64,000 nt of DNA from assembly GCF_000473045.1 (NCBI RefSeq), contig NZ_AXAY01000002.1, positions 1 to 64,000 of the forward strand, written 5' to 3'. This stretch comes from Bradyrhizobium sp. WSM3983 (lineage in GTDB: Bacteria > Pseudomonadota > Alphaproteobacteria > Rhizobiales > Xanthobacteraceae). This document shows positions 30,101 to 39,218 of this stretch, piece by piece (positions within the stretch are counted from its first letter, which is position 1; each line of letters opens with the position of its first letter). The translations under genes were made by a program, and so were the position numbers. Below the pieces are notes generated by a model. The model was not told the origin of the DNA. It searched no databases and saw nothing but the letters and a program-made list of their open reading frames with translations.

Positions 30101-30431
30101 GAAGCCCGCGCTTCTGCGCTTCCTGGATGAAGCGCTTGAAGTCTTTCATCGTCCCGAAATCGGGATTGATCGAGCCATAGTCGCCGATGTCATAGCCATC
30201 GTCGCGGCCGGGCGAGGGGTAGAACGGCAGCAGCCATAGCGCGGTGACGCCGAGATCCTGCAGATAAGGCAGTTTCTCGGTCAGTCCGGCAAAATCGCCG
30301 ATGCCGTCATTGTTGCTGTCGGCAAAGGCCTTGACGTGGAGCTGGTAAATGATGGCGTCCTTGTACCAGAGCTCATCCACGACCTCGGCAGCCTCAGCCT
30401 TCTTGGTGTCGACGGAAGACAATACATTCAT
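27138..30431 (-). CDS. treS: trehalose synthase-maltokinase fusion (TreS-Mak)
   Basis: This 1097-residue bifunctional protein would isomerise trehalose to maltose and phosphorylate maltose at C1. The TreS half (about 18-560) has [35 protein letters not shown] and [11 protein letters not shown], all intact. The kinase half (about 600-1090) has [11 protein letters not shown] and IIDFDGDP; the family normally shows HGDxHLGQ and DFEGEP, so this kinase is somewhat divergent. An AAGGA ribosome site precedes the ATG. It follows the glgE-like gene by 10 bases. Fusions of this type are common in proteobacteria. Confidence 0.93.
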   Translation of the reverse strand: MNVLSSVDTKKAEAAEVVDELWYKDAIIYQLHVKAFADSNNDGIGDFAGLTEKLPYLQDLGVTALWLLPFYPSPGRDDGYDIGDYGSINPDFGTMKDFKRFIQEAQKRGLRVITELVVNHTSDQHNWFKRARRSPAGSSARDWYVWSDTDQKYQGTRIIFTDTEKSNWTWDPEAGAFYWHRFFSHQPDLNFDNPRVVSAIIQVMKRWLDAGVDGFRLDAIPYLCEREGTSNENLPETHAIIKRLRHELDAYSKGKLLLAEANQWPEDVQEYFGRGDECQMAYHFPLMPRIYMAIAQEDRFPITDILRQTPDIPASCQWALFLRNHDELTLEMVTDVERDYLWTTYANDPRARINVGIRRRLAPLMDNDRRKIELMNSLLLSFPGTPIIYYGDEIGMGDNIYLGDRNGVRTPMQWSPDRNGGFSRADPARLYAPPIMDPVYGYDSVNVEAQSRSLSSLLSATKRLISVRKSTLAFGRGTMTFIRPANRAVLAYVRQYHDEVILCVANLSRAAQATELDLSPWKDRIPQEMLGRTRFPAIGELPYMITLGPYGFYWFQLQERDKSEPVTPRAVPEFETLVVPVNSNWVSLARERGVFERDVLPGFLSRTRWYPEHNPKLIKATLTSAVPFSDIGDNRPWIAFFETAQDDVTTRYVLPMQIEWVRFDRERFNPKALAAVRQGAREGTLLDVATDQIFIGLFLRGLSQNLVVDENNLRLEFKPTSRFAEYTIKEPARIRAVEQSNSTALVDNQYVAKIHRQIESGINPEIEIGCYLTEVARFANAPALLGSVELVEGDRSSAVGVLHAYVENQGDGWAVTTGYLDRYIDEQRLGPVDEMPRATQEQAPYLHFMAQTGRRLAELHVALAAAKSADLAPEAIGPADVKRWASDLKGRAERLFDRLADSRDGLREGDRPLIDQLVAVRATLPDHINALLPSDIGGLNIRHHGDFRLGQTLIVKDDIFIIDFDGDPHLALADKRRKLPAARDVAGLVRSIDLSVNAALNRAVSGGSDEQGRLTAALDEWRERATATFLCAYREAMTDRRLWPEQKHSAESMLRFFLLDQAFDEVEYELSHRPEGLNAPLTGLLRILSSAGSEAHA

Positions 30432-30441
30432 GGCGCGATCC

Positions 30442-32388
30442 TTACGCCAGACAGCGGAATAGCAGCGCCGGATCGCGGTCAGGATCGATGCGCAACCTGA
30501 CTCCGCCCCATTCGATGCGGGACTGTTCGCCTGTCATGAGATTTTCGAGGGCGGTGACGTGGCGGCGTTCGCCGCCGACGCCGATGGTGAGGTCGCCGAG
30601 CAGCAACCAGAATTCGCGCACATGGCGCGAGAGGGCGATGGCGGCGACGACAGTGTTGGCCGGTTCAGCCGCCTCCTTGGCGAAGGCGATGGTCTCGCCG
30701 TCCTCGATGCCGAGGAAGCGCAAATTGGTCGTCTGCTGCAGCGCCGCGTTGTCGTTGCGGATGCGGTTGAGCGCGGTGATGTAGGGCTTGATGTTGCCAG
30801 GCTTGTCCCAGTCGCGCTGGCGGATCTGGTACTTCTCGGAATCCTGATATTCTTCGTGGCCGGGGATGGCCTCGTGCTCGAGCAGTTCGAACCCGCTGTA
30901 GAGGCCGTAATTGCCCGACAGCATTGCGGCCAGCGCGACGCGCGACTTGAAGGCCCAGGCCTCGCCGCTCTGGAGATGATAGGGCAGCAGGTCCGGCGTG
31001 TTGACGAACAGATTCGGACGATAGAAGTCCCGTTCGGGATAGCGCGTGAGCTCACCCAGATATTGCTCCAGCTCCCACTTCGCCGTGCGCCATGGGAAAT
31101 AGGTGAAGGACTGCGAAAAACCGAGCTTGGCGAGACCCTTCATCAGCTTCGGCCGTGCAAACGTCTTGGAGAACAGGATCACCTCGGGATGCCGCAGACG
31201 AATGTCGCGGATCAGCCACTCCCAGAACGGCGGCGGCGCGGTGTCGTGATTGTCGATCGCGAAAATGGTCACGCCATGGTCGATCCAGAACAGCATGGCG
31301 TCGCGGAATGCATTCCACAGCCCGACCCGGTCGACGGAGGCGAAATCGGGGATGACGATATCCGAATAGGGACCATCCGCCGTCCGCACCGAGCGGTCGG
31401 GCCGCCATTTGAACCATTCCGGGTGCTGCGTCAGCCAGGGATGATCCGGCGAGCATTGCACGGCGAAATCGAGCGCGAGCTCGAGGCCGTATTCGAGGCA
31501 GGTCGCGACCAGCGCGCGAAAATCCTCGACGGTGCCGAGCTCGGGATGCACCGCATCGTGCCCGCCCTCGGCCGCGCCGATCGCGTAGGGCGAGCCGGGC
31601 TCGCCCTCGGTCGCCACCGGCGCATTGTTGCGGCCCTTGCGGTGGGTCTGGCCGATCGGGTGGATCGGCGTGAAGTAGAGCACGTCAAAACCCATCGCGG
31701 CGATATCGGGCACGCGCGCGATGCAGTCGCGCAGCGTGCCGTGCCGGCCGGCAACCCGGCTCTGGCTGCGTGGCATCATCTGATACCAGGCACCGAAGCG
31801 GGCCTTGTCGCGGTCGATGATCAGCGGGAAGGGCGGCGAGCGGGTGAGGTCAGGCCGGGACTGGCTCTCGGCCATGGCCTCACCGAGATCGGTTGCCAAC
31901 AGCGAGGCGACATCGCCGCTTTGAAGATAGTCCTCGCATTGCCTGACAATGACGGCCGCGGCGTCCTGCCGCGCGCCATGCGCCTTGGTCAGCAGGCCCG
32001 CACCCTCGATGGCATCGAGCGTGACGTCGCTGCCGGACAGCTGCTTGCGCTCGACCCCGTGACGCCAAGTGGCGAATTCGTCGGTCCAGGCTTCGATGGC
32101 ATAGACATATTGGCCGGACTCGGCCGGCACGAACGTGCCGGACCAGCGGTCGTCGCTATGATGGGTCATGCTCTCGCGCCGCCATTCCCGGTCCTGCTCG
32201 CCGCGCCAGATCAGCGCGGCGCCGATTGTGGCGTCGCCATCGCGATAGATGTCGGCCCAGACCTCGACCCGTTCGCCGGCGATCCGCTTCACGGCAAAGC
32301 GACCGCCATCGATCGACGGATAGACGTCTTCGATCAGGAAAGCGCTGCCGGCAGCGGCACTCTCGACAGTTTGAATTGTCTTGTTCAC
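30442..32388 (-). CDS. GlgE-like maltosyltransferase homologue with altered active site
   Basis: About 648 residues, collinear with GlgE, which extends alpha-1,4-glucan from maltose-1-phosphate. It keeps [45 protein letters not shown], the nucleophile Asp (D379) and NTPDLL. Three key places differ from the motifs I know. RVDNPHTKP reads AIDNHDTAP (Arg to Ala at 377). AEAFTRP reads SKTFARP, putting Lys 408 where the general acid Glu belongs. The phosphate-contact ENPPKKY segment reads TADGPY. The 29-residue spacing between D379 and K408 equals that of D394 and E423 in Streptomyces GlgE. Activity is doubtful. GTG start at 32388 chosen because the N-terminal domain begins just after; upstream frame is antisense to malQ's leader. 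Confidence 0.85.
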   Translation of the reverse strand: MNKTIQTVESAAAGSAFLIEDVYPSIDGGRFAVKRIAGERVEVWADIYRDGDATIGAALIWRGEQDREWRRESMTHHSDDRWSGTFVPAESGQYVYAIEAWTDEFATWRHGVERKQLSGSDVTLDAIEGAGLLTKAHGARQDAAAVIVRQCEDYLQSGDVASLLATDLGEAMAESQSRPDLTRSPPFPLIIDRDKARFGAWYQMMPRSQSRVAGRHGTLRDCIARVPDIAAMGFDVLYFTPIHPIGQTHRKGRNNAPVATEGEPGSPYAIGAAEGGHDAVHPELGTVEDFRALVATCLEYGLELALDFAVQCSPDHPWLTQHPEWFKWRPDRSVRTADGPYSDIVIPDFASVDRVGLWNAFRDAMLFWIDHGVTIFAIDNHDTAPPPFWEWLIRDIRLRHPEVILFSKTFARPKLMKGLAKLGFSQSFTYFPWRTAKWELEQYLGELTRYPERDFYRPNLFVNTPDLLPYHLQSGEAWAFKSRVALAAMLSGNYGLYSGFELLEHEAIPGHEEYQDSEKYQIRQRDWDKPGNIKPYITALNRIRNDNAALQQTTNLRFLGIEDGETIAFAKEAAEPANTVVAAIALSRHVREFWLLLGDLTIGVGGERRHVTALENLMTGEQSRIEWGGVRLRIDPDRDPALLFRCLA

Positions 32389-32488
32389 GGTGATGCCATT
32401 GACAAGAAAGCAGGAGCCCGTTTCCCTTGTCGGGAACCTACGCTTGATACCTATATAGAAAGCCGCTTGTGTGTCATTGGTTCCCCTG

Positions 32489-32514
32489 GGAACGGCAGGC
32501 GCGGTTTGTGAGTT
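32489..32514 (+). promoter_or_regulatory. EcfG-type promoter candidate for malQ
   Basis: Plus strand GGAAC (32489-32493), 17 bases, AGTT (32511-32514), one mismatch from the consensus. The -35 box is half of a perfect dyad GTTCCC-CT-GGGAAC (32480-32493), so a -35 also points toward the glgE-like operon. The matching GTT is missing on that side. The leader to the malQ ATG would be about 70 bases. Confidence 0.48.
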
Positions 32515-32593
32515 AAGCCCGACTAACCTCTTCCGCGACCTCACTAAAATCGATGCCCCCGGGCCGATTGATGGCCTGCAAGCTGCGTGCCGA

Positions 32594-34555
32594 ATGGACC
32601 TTTTAGCTCAAGCCCGGATCAAGGGCGTTCAATCCGAATTCACAGATGCCCTCGGAAAGCTGCGGGTCACCGCACCCGAGGCGCTCAAATCCATCCTCGA
32701 TGCCCTGCCGGAGAAGCGGGTCTACCGCTTCGTCAGCGGGCCTGTCGTGGTTCGCGCGCTGGGCAATCCGCGCACGGAGCTCGCGGCCATCGGCACCGCG
32801 CCGCTGCAATGGAAAATCAGGGGCAACGGCAATGTGATTGCGCAGGGCGAGACGCGCGAACCCGTGATCGCCTGGCCCGCCGGCCTCCCGCTTGGTTATC
32901 ACCGGCTGACGCTGACTGATGCCGCAGGCGTGTCGGAAGAGGTGCCCATGATCGTGGCACCCGAGCGGGCTTTTGGTGGTGATTTCGACCGCGGCTGGCT
33001 GCTCGCCGTGCAGCTCTACAGCGTTCGCTCGGACCGCAATTGGGGCATCGGCGATTTCACCGATCTGGCCGGCCTGCTCAGGCTCGCAAAGCAACTGGGA
33101 GCCGATGGCGTCGGACTCAATCCGCTTCACGTTCTGTTCGACAATCATCCGGCCGACTGCAGCCCCTATTCGCCGAACAGCCGGCTGTTTCTCAATCCGC
33201 TCTATATCGACGTCGAGGCCGTCCCCGAATTTTCAGCGGACTTCATCCCGGACGCGGTCGCGACCGCCGCGCGGCTGCGCGAAGGCGATCGTGTCCCTTA
33301 TGCCGATATGGCGGCGCTGAAATGGCTGGGTCTGCGCGCCGCCTTTGACAGTTTCGTGAAAACCGCGAGCGGTGTCCGCCGCAACCAGTTTGATGCCTTC
33401 CGCGCCGACCGGGGGCCGCTGCTGTCGCGCTTCGCCTGCTTCGAGGTGCTGCGGCATCGTTTCACAACGCCATGGTGGGAATGGCCGATGGAATGGCGGC
33501 AACCGGACGATGCCAAATGCGCCACCTTGCGCAAGGGTCCTGATAGCCGCGAGGTCGAGTTCGTCGAATTCGTGCAATGGACGGCTGATGCGCAATTGGG
33601 CGCCGCCAAGGCGCTGTCCGCCGAGCTTGGCATGCGCGTGGGGCTCTATCTCGACGTCGCCGTCGGCGTGCAGTCCAACGGTTTTGATGCCTGGAACGAG
33701 CAGATGGCGATCTCGCGCCACCTTGCGGTCGGCGCGCCGCCCGACGTGCTCAACACCGTTGGGCAGGACTGGGGCCTCGCTGGCTTCAACGCGGGCGGCC
33801 TGGAGGCGCAATCCTTCGTGCCGTTCGCCGACATGGTGGCCGCCTCGATGCGGCACGCCGGCGCGATCCGGCTCGATCACGTGCTGGGACTGAAGCGGCT
33901 CTATCTGGTGCCGCGCGGCTTCAAGCCCGACAACGGCGCCTATGTGCAGATGCCGCTCGAGGCGCTGCTGGCCGCGGTCGTGCGCGAAAGCGTCACACAC
34001 AAATGCATCGTGATCGGCGAAGACCTCGGCACCGTGCCGGAAGGTTTTCGCGAGACCATGCAGGATTTCGGCATCTGGTCGTACCTCGTCATGATGTTCG
34101 AGCGGGACGATGCCGGTCATTTCCGCAACACCGACCACTACCGGCCGAACGCACTGGTGACGCTGAACACGCACGATCTCTGCACCTATGCGGGATGGCG
34201 CTCGTTCAGCGATCTCAGGATGAAGCAGTCGCTCGGGCTCGATCCCGGAGAGGACGACCAGGCGCGCTGGCGCGCGCTCGGCGCGCTCGATGAGATCCTG
34301 CGTCAGAACGGCATCACCGCCAACGATCTCTATTCAGTGCTCGGCTTCCTGTCGCGCACGCCGTCGCGGCTGCTTGCGGTGTCGATGGAGGATTTGCTCG
34401 GCGTGATCGACCAGCCAAACATTCCCGGCACGATCGATGAGCATCCGAATTGGCGCCAGCGCCTGCCCGTTGCGCTCGACAAGATCGCCGCCAAGATCGA
34501 TCTCGCGGCCTTGAAGGCCGCGACGCGGGAACGTTCGCTGACTGGCGGGAGTTGA
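32594..34555 (+). CDS. malQ: 4-alpha-glucanotransferase (amylomaltase)
   Basis: This 653-residue GH77 enzyme transfers glucan segments between malto-oligosaccharides, releasing glucose. An N-terminal region of about 130 residues precedes the barrel, as in the long MalQ subgroup. Motifs: GWLLAVQLYSVRSDRNWGIGDF, RLDHVLGLKRLYLVPRG with the nucleophile Asp, IGEDLGTVPEGFRETM with the acid Glu, and LNTHDLCTYAGW. The ATG at 32594 lacks a strong ribosome site; a GTG at 32471 would lengthen it by 41 residues but lies upstream of the predicted transcription start. It diverges from the glgE-like operon and is followed by the GH15 gene after 45 bases. Confidence 0.92.
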   Translation: MDLLAQARIKGVQSEFTDALGKLRVTAPEALKSILDALPEKRVYRFVSGPVVVRALGNPRTELAAIGTAPLQWKIRGNGNVIAQGETREPVIAWPAGLPLGYHRLTLTDAAGVSEEVPMIVAPERAFGGDFDRGWLLAVQLYSVRSDRNWGIGDFTDLAGLLRLAKQLGADGVGLNPLHVLFDNHPADCSPYSPNSRLFLNPLYIDVEAVPEFSADFIPDAVATAARLREGDRVPYADMAALKWLGLRAAFDSFVKTASGVRRNQFDAFRADRGPLLSRFACFEVLRHRFTTPWWEWPMEWRQPDDAKCATLRKGPDSREVEFVEFVQWTADAQLGAAKALSAELGMRVGLYLDVAVGVQSNGFDAWNEQMAISRHLAVGAPPDVLNTVGQDWGLAGFNAGGLEAQSFVPFADMVAASMRHAGAIRLDHVLGLKRLYLVPRGFKPDNGAYVQMPLEALLAAVVRESVTHKCIVIGEDLGTVPEGFRETMQDFGIWSYLVMMFERDDAGHFRNTDHYRPNALVTLNTHDLCTYAGWRSFSDLRMKQSLGLDPGEDDQARWRALGALDEILRQNGITANDLYSVLGFLSRTPSRLLAVSMEDLLGVIDQPNIPGTIDEHPNWRQRLPVALDKIAAKIDLAALKAATRERSLTGGS

Positions 34556-34600
34556 TCAGCCGGGATTTCCAAGGCTTGTACGACCAAGGCTCGCACGACA

Positions 34601-36400
34601 TTGTCTCAGAAGATCGAGGATTATGCGTTGATCGGCGATTGCGAGACCGCGGCGCTGGTCGGGCGCAACGGCTCGATCGACTGGCTGTGCTGGCCGGCCT
34701 TCGATTCCGACGCCTGCTTTGCCGCCATCCTCGGCACGCGCAAGAACGGCCGCTGGCTGGTTGCGCCGAGCGAGGACATCACCGCCACGTCGCGCCGCTA
34801 TCTCGGCAATACCCTCATCCTCGAAACGCGTTTTGAAACCAAGAGCGGCACCGTCGCGCTGGTCGACTTCATGCCGCCGCGCGGCAAGGCCTCCGACATC
34901 GTGCGGCTGGTGCGCGGTCTCACGGGCTCGGTGAAGATGCGGATGGAGCTCGTGATCCGCTTCGGCTTCGGCGTCGACATTCCCTGGGTGCGCCGGATCG
35001 ACCATTCGCTGCTGGCGATCGCCGGCCAGGACATGACGGTTCTGAGGACGCCGGCCAAGACCCGCGGCGAGGACATGACCACGGTTTCCGACTTCGAGGT
35101 GAGGGCGGGGGAGACCGTGCCCTTCGTGCTGACCTACGGCCCCTCGCATCTCGACCCGCCCGAGCCGATCGATCCGGAGATCGCGCTCCAGGAGACCGAG
35201 ACATTCTGGAAGGAATGGTGCAGCCATTGCACGCGCGACGACGAGTACCACGATCTCATCCTGCGCTCGCTGATCACGTTGAAGGCGCTGACGTTCGAGC
35301 CCACAGGCGGCATCGTCGCCGCGCCCACCACCTCATTGCCGGAAAAGCTCGGCGGTGCCAGGAATTGGGACTACCGCTTCTGCTGGCTGCGCGACGCCAC
35401 CTTCACGCTGCTGGCGCTGATGAATTCCGGCTATACCGAGGAAGCCTCGGCCTGGCACAATTGGCTCTTGCGCGCGGCCGCCGGTTCTCCGTCGAGCATG
35501 CAGATCATGTACGGCATCTGGGGCCAGCGGCGATTGCTGGAATGGGAGGCGGGCTGGCTCGATGGCTACGAGGGCGCGCAGCCGGTGCGCATCGGCAATG
35601 CCGCGCACGCGCAGCTCCAGCTCGACGTCTACGGCGAATTGATCGACGCCTTCCATCAGTCGCGCATGGCCAAGCTGAAGCTCGACGACGAGACCTGGGC
35701 GCTGGAATGCAACGTGCTCAACCATCTCGCCGAGGTCTGGGACCAGCCCGATCACGGCATCTGGGAGCGGCGCGGCCAGCCCCGGCACTACGTCTTCTCC
35801 AAGGTCATGACCTGGGTCGCCTTCGACCGTGGCATCAAGAGCGCCGAGACCTTCGGTTTCAAGGCGCCGCTCCTGCATTGGCGCGCGCTACGCGACGCCA
35901 TTCATCGCGACGTCTGCCACAGCGGCTTTGACGCGGAGGAGAATACCTTCGTCGAGTCCTACGGGTCGAAGCTGCTCGACGCCAGCCTGCTGCTGCTGCC
36001 GGCTGTCGGCTTCCTGCCGGCGTCGGATCCCCGCATCCGCGGCTCCATCGCGGCCGTCGGGAAATACATGATGCGCGACGGTTTCGTGCTGCGGCACGAT
36101 CCGCGCGAGGTCTCTGAGGAAGAGCAGCCGATCGAGGGCGCGTTCCTGGCCTGCACGCTGTGGCTGGCCGACGCCCATGTGCTGGCGGGCAATCTCGACA
36201 AGGCGCAAGAGCTGTTCGACCGCGTTGCGGGACTTGCGAACGATGTCGGGCTATTGGCCGAGGAATACGATCCCGTCGCACGCCGCCAGACCGGCAACTT
36301 CCCGCAAGCGCTGACCCACATCGCGCTGATCAACACCGCGCATAATCTCTCGGCGGCCCGGCACGCGAGCGAGAAGCCCGCGATGCAGCGGTCGAAGTAG
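34601..36400 (+). CDS. glycoside hydrolase family 15 protein (glucoamylase/trehalase-like)
   Basis: 599 residues. The start reads SQKIEDYALIGDCETAALVGRNGSIDWLCWP, and ARNWDYRFCWLRDATFTLLA lies near residue 254, both diagnostic of this GH15 branch. Related proteins have been called glucan 1,4-alpha-glucosidase, and some actinobacterial ones are trehalases; sequence alone does not decide. There is no signal peptide, so it acts in the cytoplasm. TTG is the only start fitting the conserved N-terminus. It follows malQ closely and both would help consume glucans or trehalose. It converges on the phytanoyl-type gene with 12 bases between. Confidence 0.88.
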   Translation: MSQKIEDYALIGDCETAALVGRNGSIDWLCWPAFDSDACFAAILGTRKNGRWLVAPSEDITATSRRYLGNTLILETRFETKSGTVALVDFMPPRGKASDIVRLVRGLTGSVKMRMELVIRFGFGVDIPWVRRIDHSLLAIAGQDMTVLRTPAKTRGEDMTTVSDFEVRAGETVPFVLTYGPSHLDPPEPIDPEIALQETETFWKEWCSHCTRDDEYHDLILRSLITLKALTFEPTGGIVAAPTTSLPEKLGGARNWDYRFCWLRDATFTLLALMNSGYTEEASAWHNWLLRAAAGSPSSMQIMYGIWGQRRLLEWEAGWLDGYEGAQPVRIGNAAHAQLQLDVYGELIDAFHQSRMAKLKLDDETWALECNVLNHLAEVWDQPDHGIWERRGQPRHYVFSKVMTWVAFDRGIKSAETFGFKAPLLHWRALRDAIHRDVCHSGFDAEENTFVESYGSKLLDASLLLLPAVGFLPASDPRIRGSIAAVGKYMMRDGFVLRHDPREVSEEEQPIEGAFLACTLWLADAHVLAGNLDKAQELFDRVAGLANDVGLLAEEYDPVARRQTGNFPQALTHIALINTAHNLSAARHASEKPAMQRSK

Positions 36401-36412
36401 TGACGGCCTTTT

Positions 36413-37123
36413 TTAGACCCCGAGCCACTCCAGGCCGCCGGGGAGTTCGCTGACGGCAAAGTCCACCTGCAGGACGCGGCGATGCATCGGAGCGTCAGCG
36501 GCATCCGATGCATGGAGAATTGGCGTCGCATAGAGCCAGATGTCGCCGCGATCGGCCAGACATGCGACCGTGCCGCACCGGCGGACAACGTCCTTTACGT
36601 CCTCCTCGGCAATCCGCCCAAGTTCATGCGACCCAGGCGCGACCAGCAGCGGCGCATTGCTTGCCGGGACCGGATCGATATGAACCCGCAACGTCACCAT
36701 GCCCGAGAGCAACGTAAAGGGCGGCTCGACGTGCTGCATGCCGTTCTTGACGCTCCAGGTCTCGAAACCATCGACGGAGATGCGCTCCTTCACGGCGATG
36801 GTGCGATCCTGGTGCCAGCCCAGGGCCCAGTTCATTGCTTGGGTCTTGTCGAAGAGGATGGCCCTGACCGGACGACAAGCTTCGCCAAGCACCGACGCTG
36901 CGCGGCTTCCGACATGCCCGCTCGCGGCTAAGAAGGGCGCAAGGCCCTCGATGCCTCGGAGCCTCAGCCCTGCGTGATCGGGCGGCAAATGGGGCAGGAT
37001 TGCCTTGAGCTGGTGCAATTGATCTAAGGTCAGCGCCTGGCGGAACAGCTGCGCGCCATCGGCTAGAAAAGTTAGCTGTTCAATTCCCAAGGTCGCGCAC
37101 CGATAGGCCAATCGCTCAACCAA
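36413..37123 (-). CDS. phytanoyl-CoA dioxygenase family protein (Fe(II)/2-oxoglutarate)
   Basis: About 236 residues. The iron ligands are recognisable: WHQD near residue 103 (His and Asp) and the later His in TPILHAS or MHRRVLQVDF, with Arg for 2-oxoglutarate nearby. Such enzymes hydroxylate varied small molecules. A TTG start at 37123 overlaps the HAD gene by 8 bases; a second TTG at 37090 is an alternative. It is the last gene of the tal-pgi/zwf operon, an unexpected place for a dioxygenase. Substrate unknown. Confidence 0.78.
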   Translation of the reverse strand: MVERLAYRCATLGIEQLTFLADGAQLFRQALTLDQLHQLKAILPHLPPDHAGLRLRGIEGLAPFLAASGHVGSRAASVLGEACRPVRAILFDKTQAMNWALGWHQDRTIAVKERISVDGFETWSVKNGMQHVEPPFTLLSGMVTLRVHIDPVPASNAPLLVAPGSHELGRIAEEDVKDVVRRCGTVACLADRGDIWLYATPILHASDAADAPMHRRVLQVDFAVSELPGGLEWLGV

Positions 37124-37928
37124 CCCCGTTCCGCTTCAGGATCATTTCCATCGCTTCCGCAAAACCGTCCTGCTCGTTGGTCGCGGTGACGTTGGTGGCC
37201 TGGTCCTTGACGTTGTCGGTGGCGTTGCCCATGGCGATCGAGACGCCGCTGACGCGGAACATGGCGAGGTCGTTCTGCATGTCGCCGATGGTGGCGACTG
37301 CGTCGGCGGAAATGCCCAAACGCTTGGCCATGGCCTGCACGAACGTGCCCTTGTCGAAGCCGGGCGGGGTGATGTCGAGATAATAGGTCTGCGAGCGCAC
37401 CGCGGTCGCCTGGCTGCCGAGCGCCTCCTGCATCGCTTTCTCGCAACGCTCCAGGCCTGCGGCATCTGCGCTCGCGCCGACGATTTTGCAGGCGCTGGCG
37501 AGATACGGCAAAAAGTCTCCTACAACAGTTGGTTCGGAGCGGATCGTGTGCTGCTCATGCGCGACGTAGCCGCCGTTCGGGTTATCGATCAGCCATTTGT
37601 CGTACGTAAAGAGCCAGACGTCGGCGCCGAATTCACGGAGGATCTGAATCGACCGCTCGGCCGCGCTTTTCGGGAGCAAATGCTGCTCGACCGGATTCAT
37701 CTCGGGATCGACGATCGATGAGCCGTTGAACGGGCCGACCGGCAGCCAAAGCGCCAGCGGCTCGATCAGGAAGCGCATGCCAATCGCGGGGCGACTGGAG
37801 GTGATGGTGAAGCCGATGCCAGCCTGGTGCAGCTTCTGTACCGCGGACCTCGCGCGGTCCGTCAGCGTCTTGTCCTTGGTGAGCAGCGTGCCGTCGACGT
37901 CGGAGACGACCAATGAGATTTTCGTCAT
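37116..37928 (-). CDS. Cof-type HAD-IIB family hydrolase
   Basis: A 270-residue phosphatase of the HAD superfamily. Motif I is VSDVDGTLLTKD (residues 6-17) with the nucleophile Asp, motif II TSSRP, and motif IV GDMQNDLAMF; the large IIB cap lies between. Members dephosphorylate sugar phosphates or related small molecules. Its ATG overlaps the gluconokinase stop by 4 bases, so it is translated with the sugar-acid genes and may control sugar-phosphate levels (inference). Confidence 0.9.
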   Translation of the reverse strand: MTKISLVVSDVDGTLLTKDKTLTDRARSAVQKLHQAGIGFTITSSRPAIGMRFLIEPLALWLPVGPFNGSSIVDPEMNPVEQHLLPKSAAERSIQILREFGADVWLFTYDKWLIDNPNGGYVAHEQHTIRSEPTVVGDFLPYLASACKIVGASADAAGLERCEKAMQEALGSQATAVRSQTYYLDITPPGFDKGTFVQAMAKRLGISADAVATIGDMQNDLAMFRVSGVSIAMGNATDNVKDQATNVTATNEQDGFAEAMEMILKRNGVG

Positions 37929-38482
37929 GGCTGAGCCTTGGTTTCCTTGGCCTTGCTTGTCCCGCCGTCGAATTTCAGCTGCCGCACGATGCCGTCGACG
38001 ATCGCCTCGACGGTCTCGTCGATCGACGCGGTGATGACGTGCTCGCTCGCCTCCGGCGGCTCCAGCGTGTTGAACTGGCTGGTGAGCAGCCCGGGCGGCA
38101 TGAAATGGCCCTTGCGATGCGCGAGCCGGTCGGCGATCAGCTCCTGCGTACCCTTCAGGAATACGAAGCGCACGTCGTCGCGTCCGCGCAGCAGCACGTC
38201 GCGATAGGTGTGCTTGAGCGCCGAACAGGCGATGATGACGTGCCCGCCCTTGCCGCAGACCCGCGCAATCTCGTCGGCGATGGCGTTGAGCCAGGGCCAG
38301 CGGTCCTCGTCGGTGAGCGGATGGCCGGCCTTCATCTTCTCGACATTGCTCGCGGGGTGGAAACTGTCGCCGTCCTCGAAGCGCCAGCCGAGCCGCTTGC
38401 CGAGTAGTTCCGCAACTGTGCTCTTGCCCGAGCCCGACACGCCCATCACGATCAGCGCACAAGGTGCTTTAACGCCCGCCAC
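37925..38482 (-). CDS. gntK: gluconokinase
   Basis: A 185-residue P-loop kinase converting gluconate to 6-phosphogluconate. Walker A is GVSGSGKST, followed by FEDGDSFHPASNVEKM, the WPWLN segment and ACSALKHTYRDVLL, all typical of GntK. The GTG at 38482 is chosen because GGAGG stands 7 bases upstream; this makes the gene overlap pgl by 14 bases. It feeds the product shared with the Zwf/Pgl route. Overlap with the HAD gene is 4 bases. Confidence 0.94.
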   Translation of the reverse strand: MAGVKAPCALIVMGVSGSGKSTVAELLGKRLGWRFEDGDSFHPASNVEKMKAGHPLTDEDRWPWLNAIADEIARVCGKGGHVIIACSALKHTYRDVLLRGRDDVRFVFLKGTQELIADRLAHRKGHFMPPGLLTSQFNTLEPPEASEHVITASIDETVEAIVDGIVRQLKFDGGTSKAKETKAQP

Positions 38483-39218
38483 GAATTCCCTCCGGAAGCG
38501 CGGCCTGGTCGACCAGCCAGACGGTCTCACCATTCGAGCGCGCGCGTACAGCCGGCAAAGTCTCGCCATTGAGGAGGCGCGTCAAGATCGGCTGCTTGTC
38601 ATGCCCAGCGATCTCGAACAGCATTTCGTGGCAGGACGCCAGTGCGGGGAGCGTCAGCGAAACCCGCGGCACAAAGGGGGCCACATTGGCGTTGGGGACG
38701 CCGACGACCCAGCGCGCGCTCTCCTCGATGGCCGGATAGCCGGGAAACAGCGAGGCGGTGTGTCCATCAGGGCCCGCGCCCATCAGAACGAGATCAAACA
38801 GCGGTCGCGCCGGATCGAGGTTTTCAGATCCGTAGAACGCCTGCAGTTCGTGCGCATAGGCCTCGGCGCTTCGGTCCGGATTTTCAATCGTGGTTGGAAT
38901 CGGGTGGATATGGCCGGCGGGCGCGTTGCGATCGAGGAAGGTCGCGCGCGCGACGGCCGTGTTGTTGAGGGCATCGCTCTCGGGGACAAAGCGCTCGTCG
39001 CCGATGAACCAGTGCACGCGATCCCACGGGATTTTGCTGCGCCAGGCGTCGCTGCCGAGGAGCTGATAGAGCTTCTTCGGGCTCGAGCCGCCGGTGAGGC
39101 AGATCGCAATGCGGTCGGGATTGGCCTCAATCCGGGCCATCACCCGTTTGGCCGCAGCCTGCGCCAGGGCCTCAGTGTCGGCGACGACGATCAGCTTCGG
39201 CTCTCCGGCCGCTGCCAT
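38469..39218 (-). CDS. pgl: 6-phosphogluconolactonase
   Basis: This 249-residue enzyme hydrolyses 6-phosphogluconolactone. Motifs include CLTGGSSPKKLYQLLG near residue 39, WFIGDERFVP, and GAGPDGHTASLFPG, matching the NagB-like Pgl family. It starts at an ATG sharing one base with the zwf stop and ends inside the gluconokinase gene. It acts directly on the Zwf product, so coupling of the two makes sense. Confidence 0.95.
   Translation of the reverse strand: MAAAGEPKLIVVADTEALAQAAAKRVMARIEANPDRIAICLTGGSSPKKLYQLLGSDAWRSKIPWDRVHWFIGDERFVPESDALNNTAVARATFLDRNAPAGHIHPIPTTIENPDRSAEAYAHELQAFYGSENLDPARPLFDLVLMGAGPDGHTASLFPGYPAIEESARWVVGVPNANVAPFVPRVSLTLPALASCHEMLFEIAGHDKQPILTRLLNGETLPAVRARSNGETVWLVDQAALPEGIRGGR

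Noticed and set aside
27288..30239. Very long plus-strand open frame (983 codons) opposite treS
   Set aside because: Low-complexity Arg/Ala/Asp/Val composition and no family motifs; treS on the other strand has all its motifs. It is a by-product of high GC.
32455..32484. EcfG promoter on the minus strand for the glgE-like operon
   Set aside because: GGAAC is present, but the -10 position reads GCTT/CTTT in place of CGTT.
32389..32544. Longer N-terminus for the GlgE-like protein
   Set aside because: The extra residues do not resemble GlgE and run through the divergent promoter region into malQ's leader.
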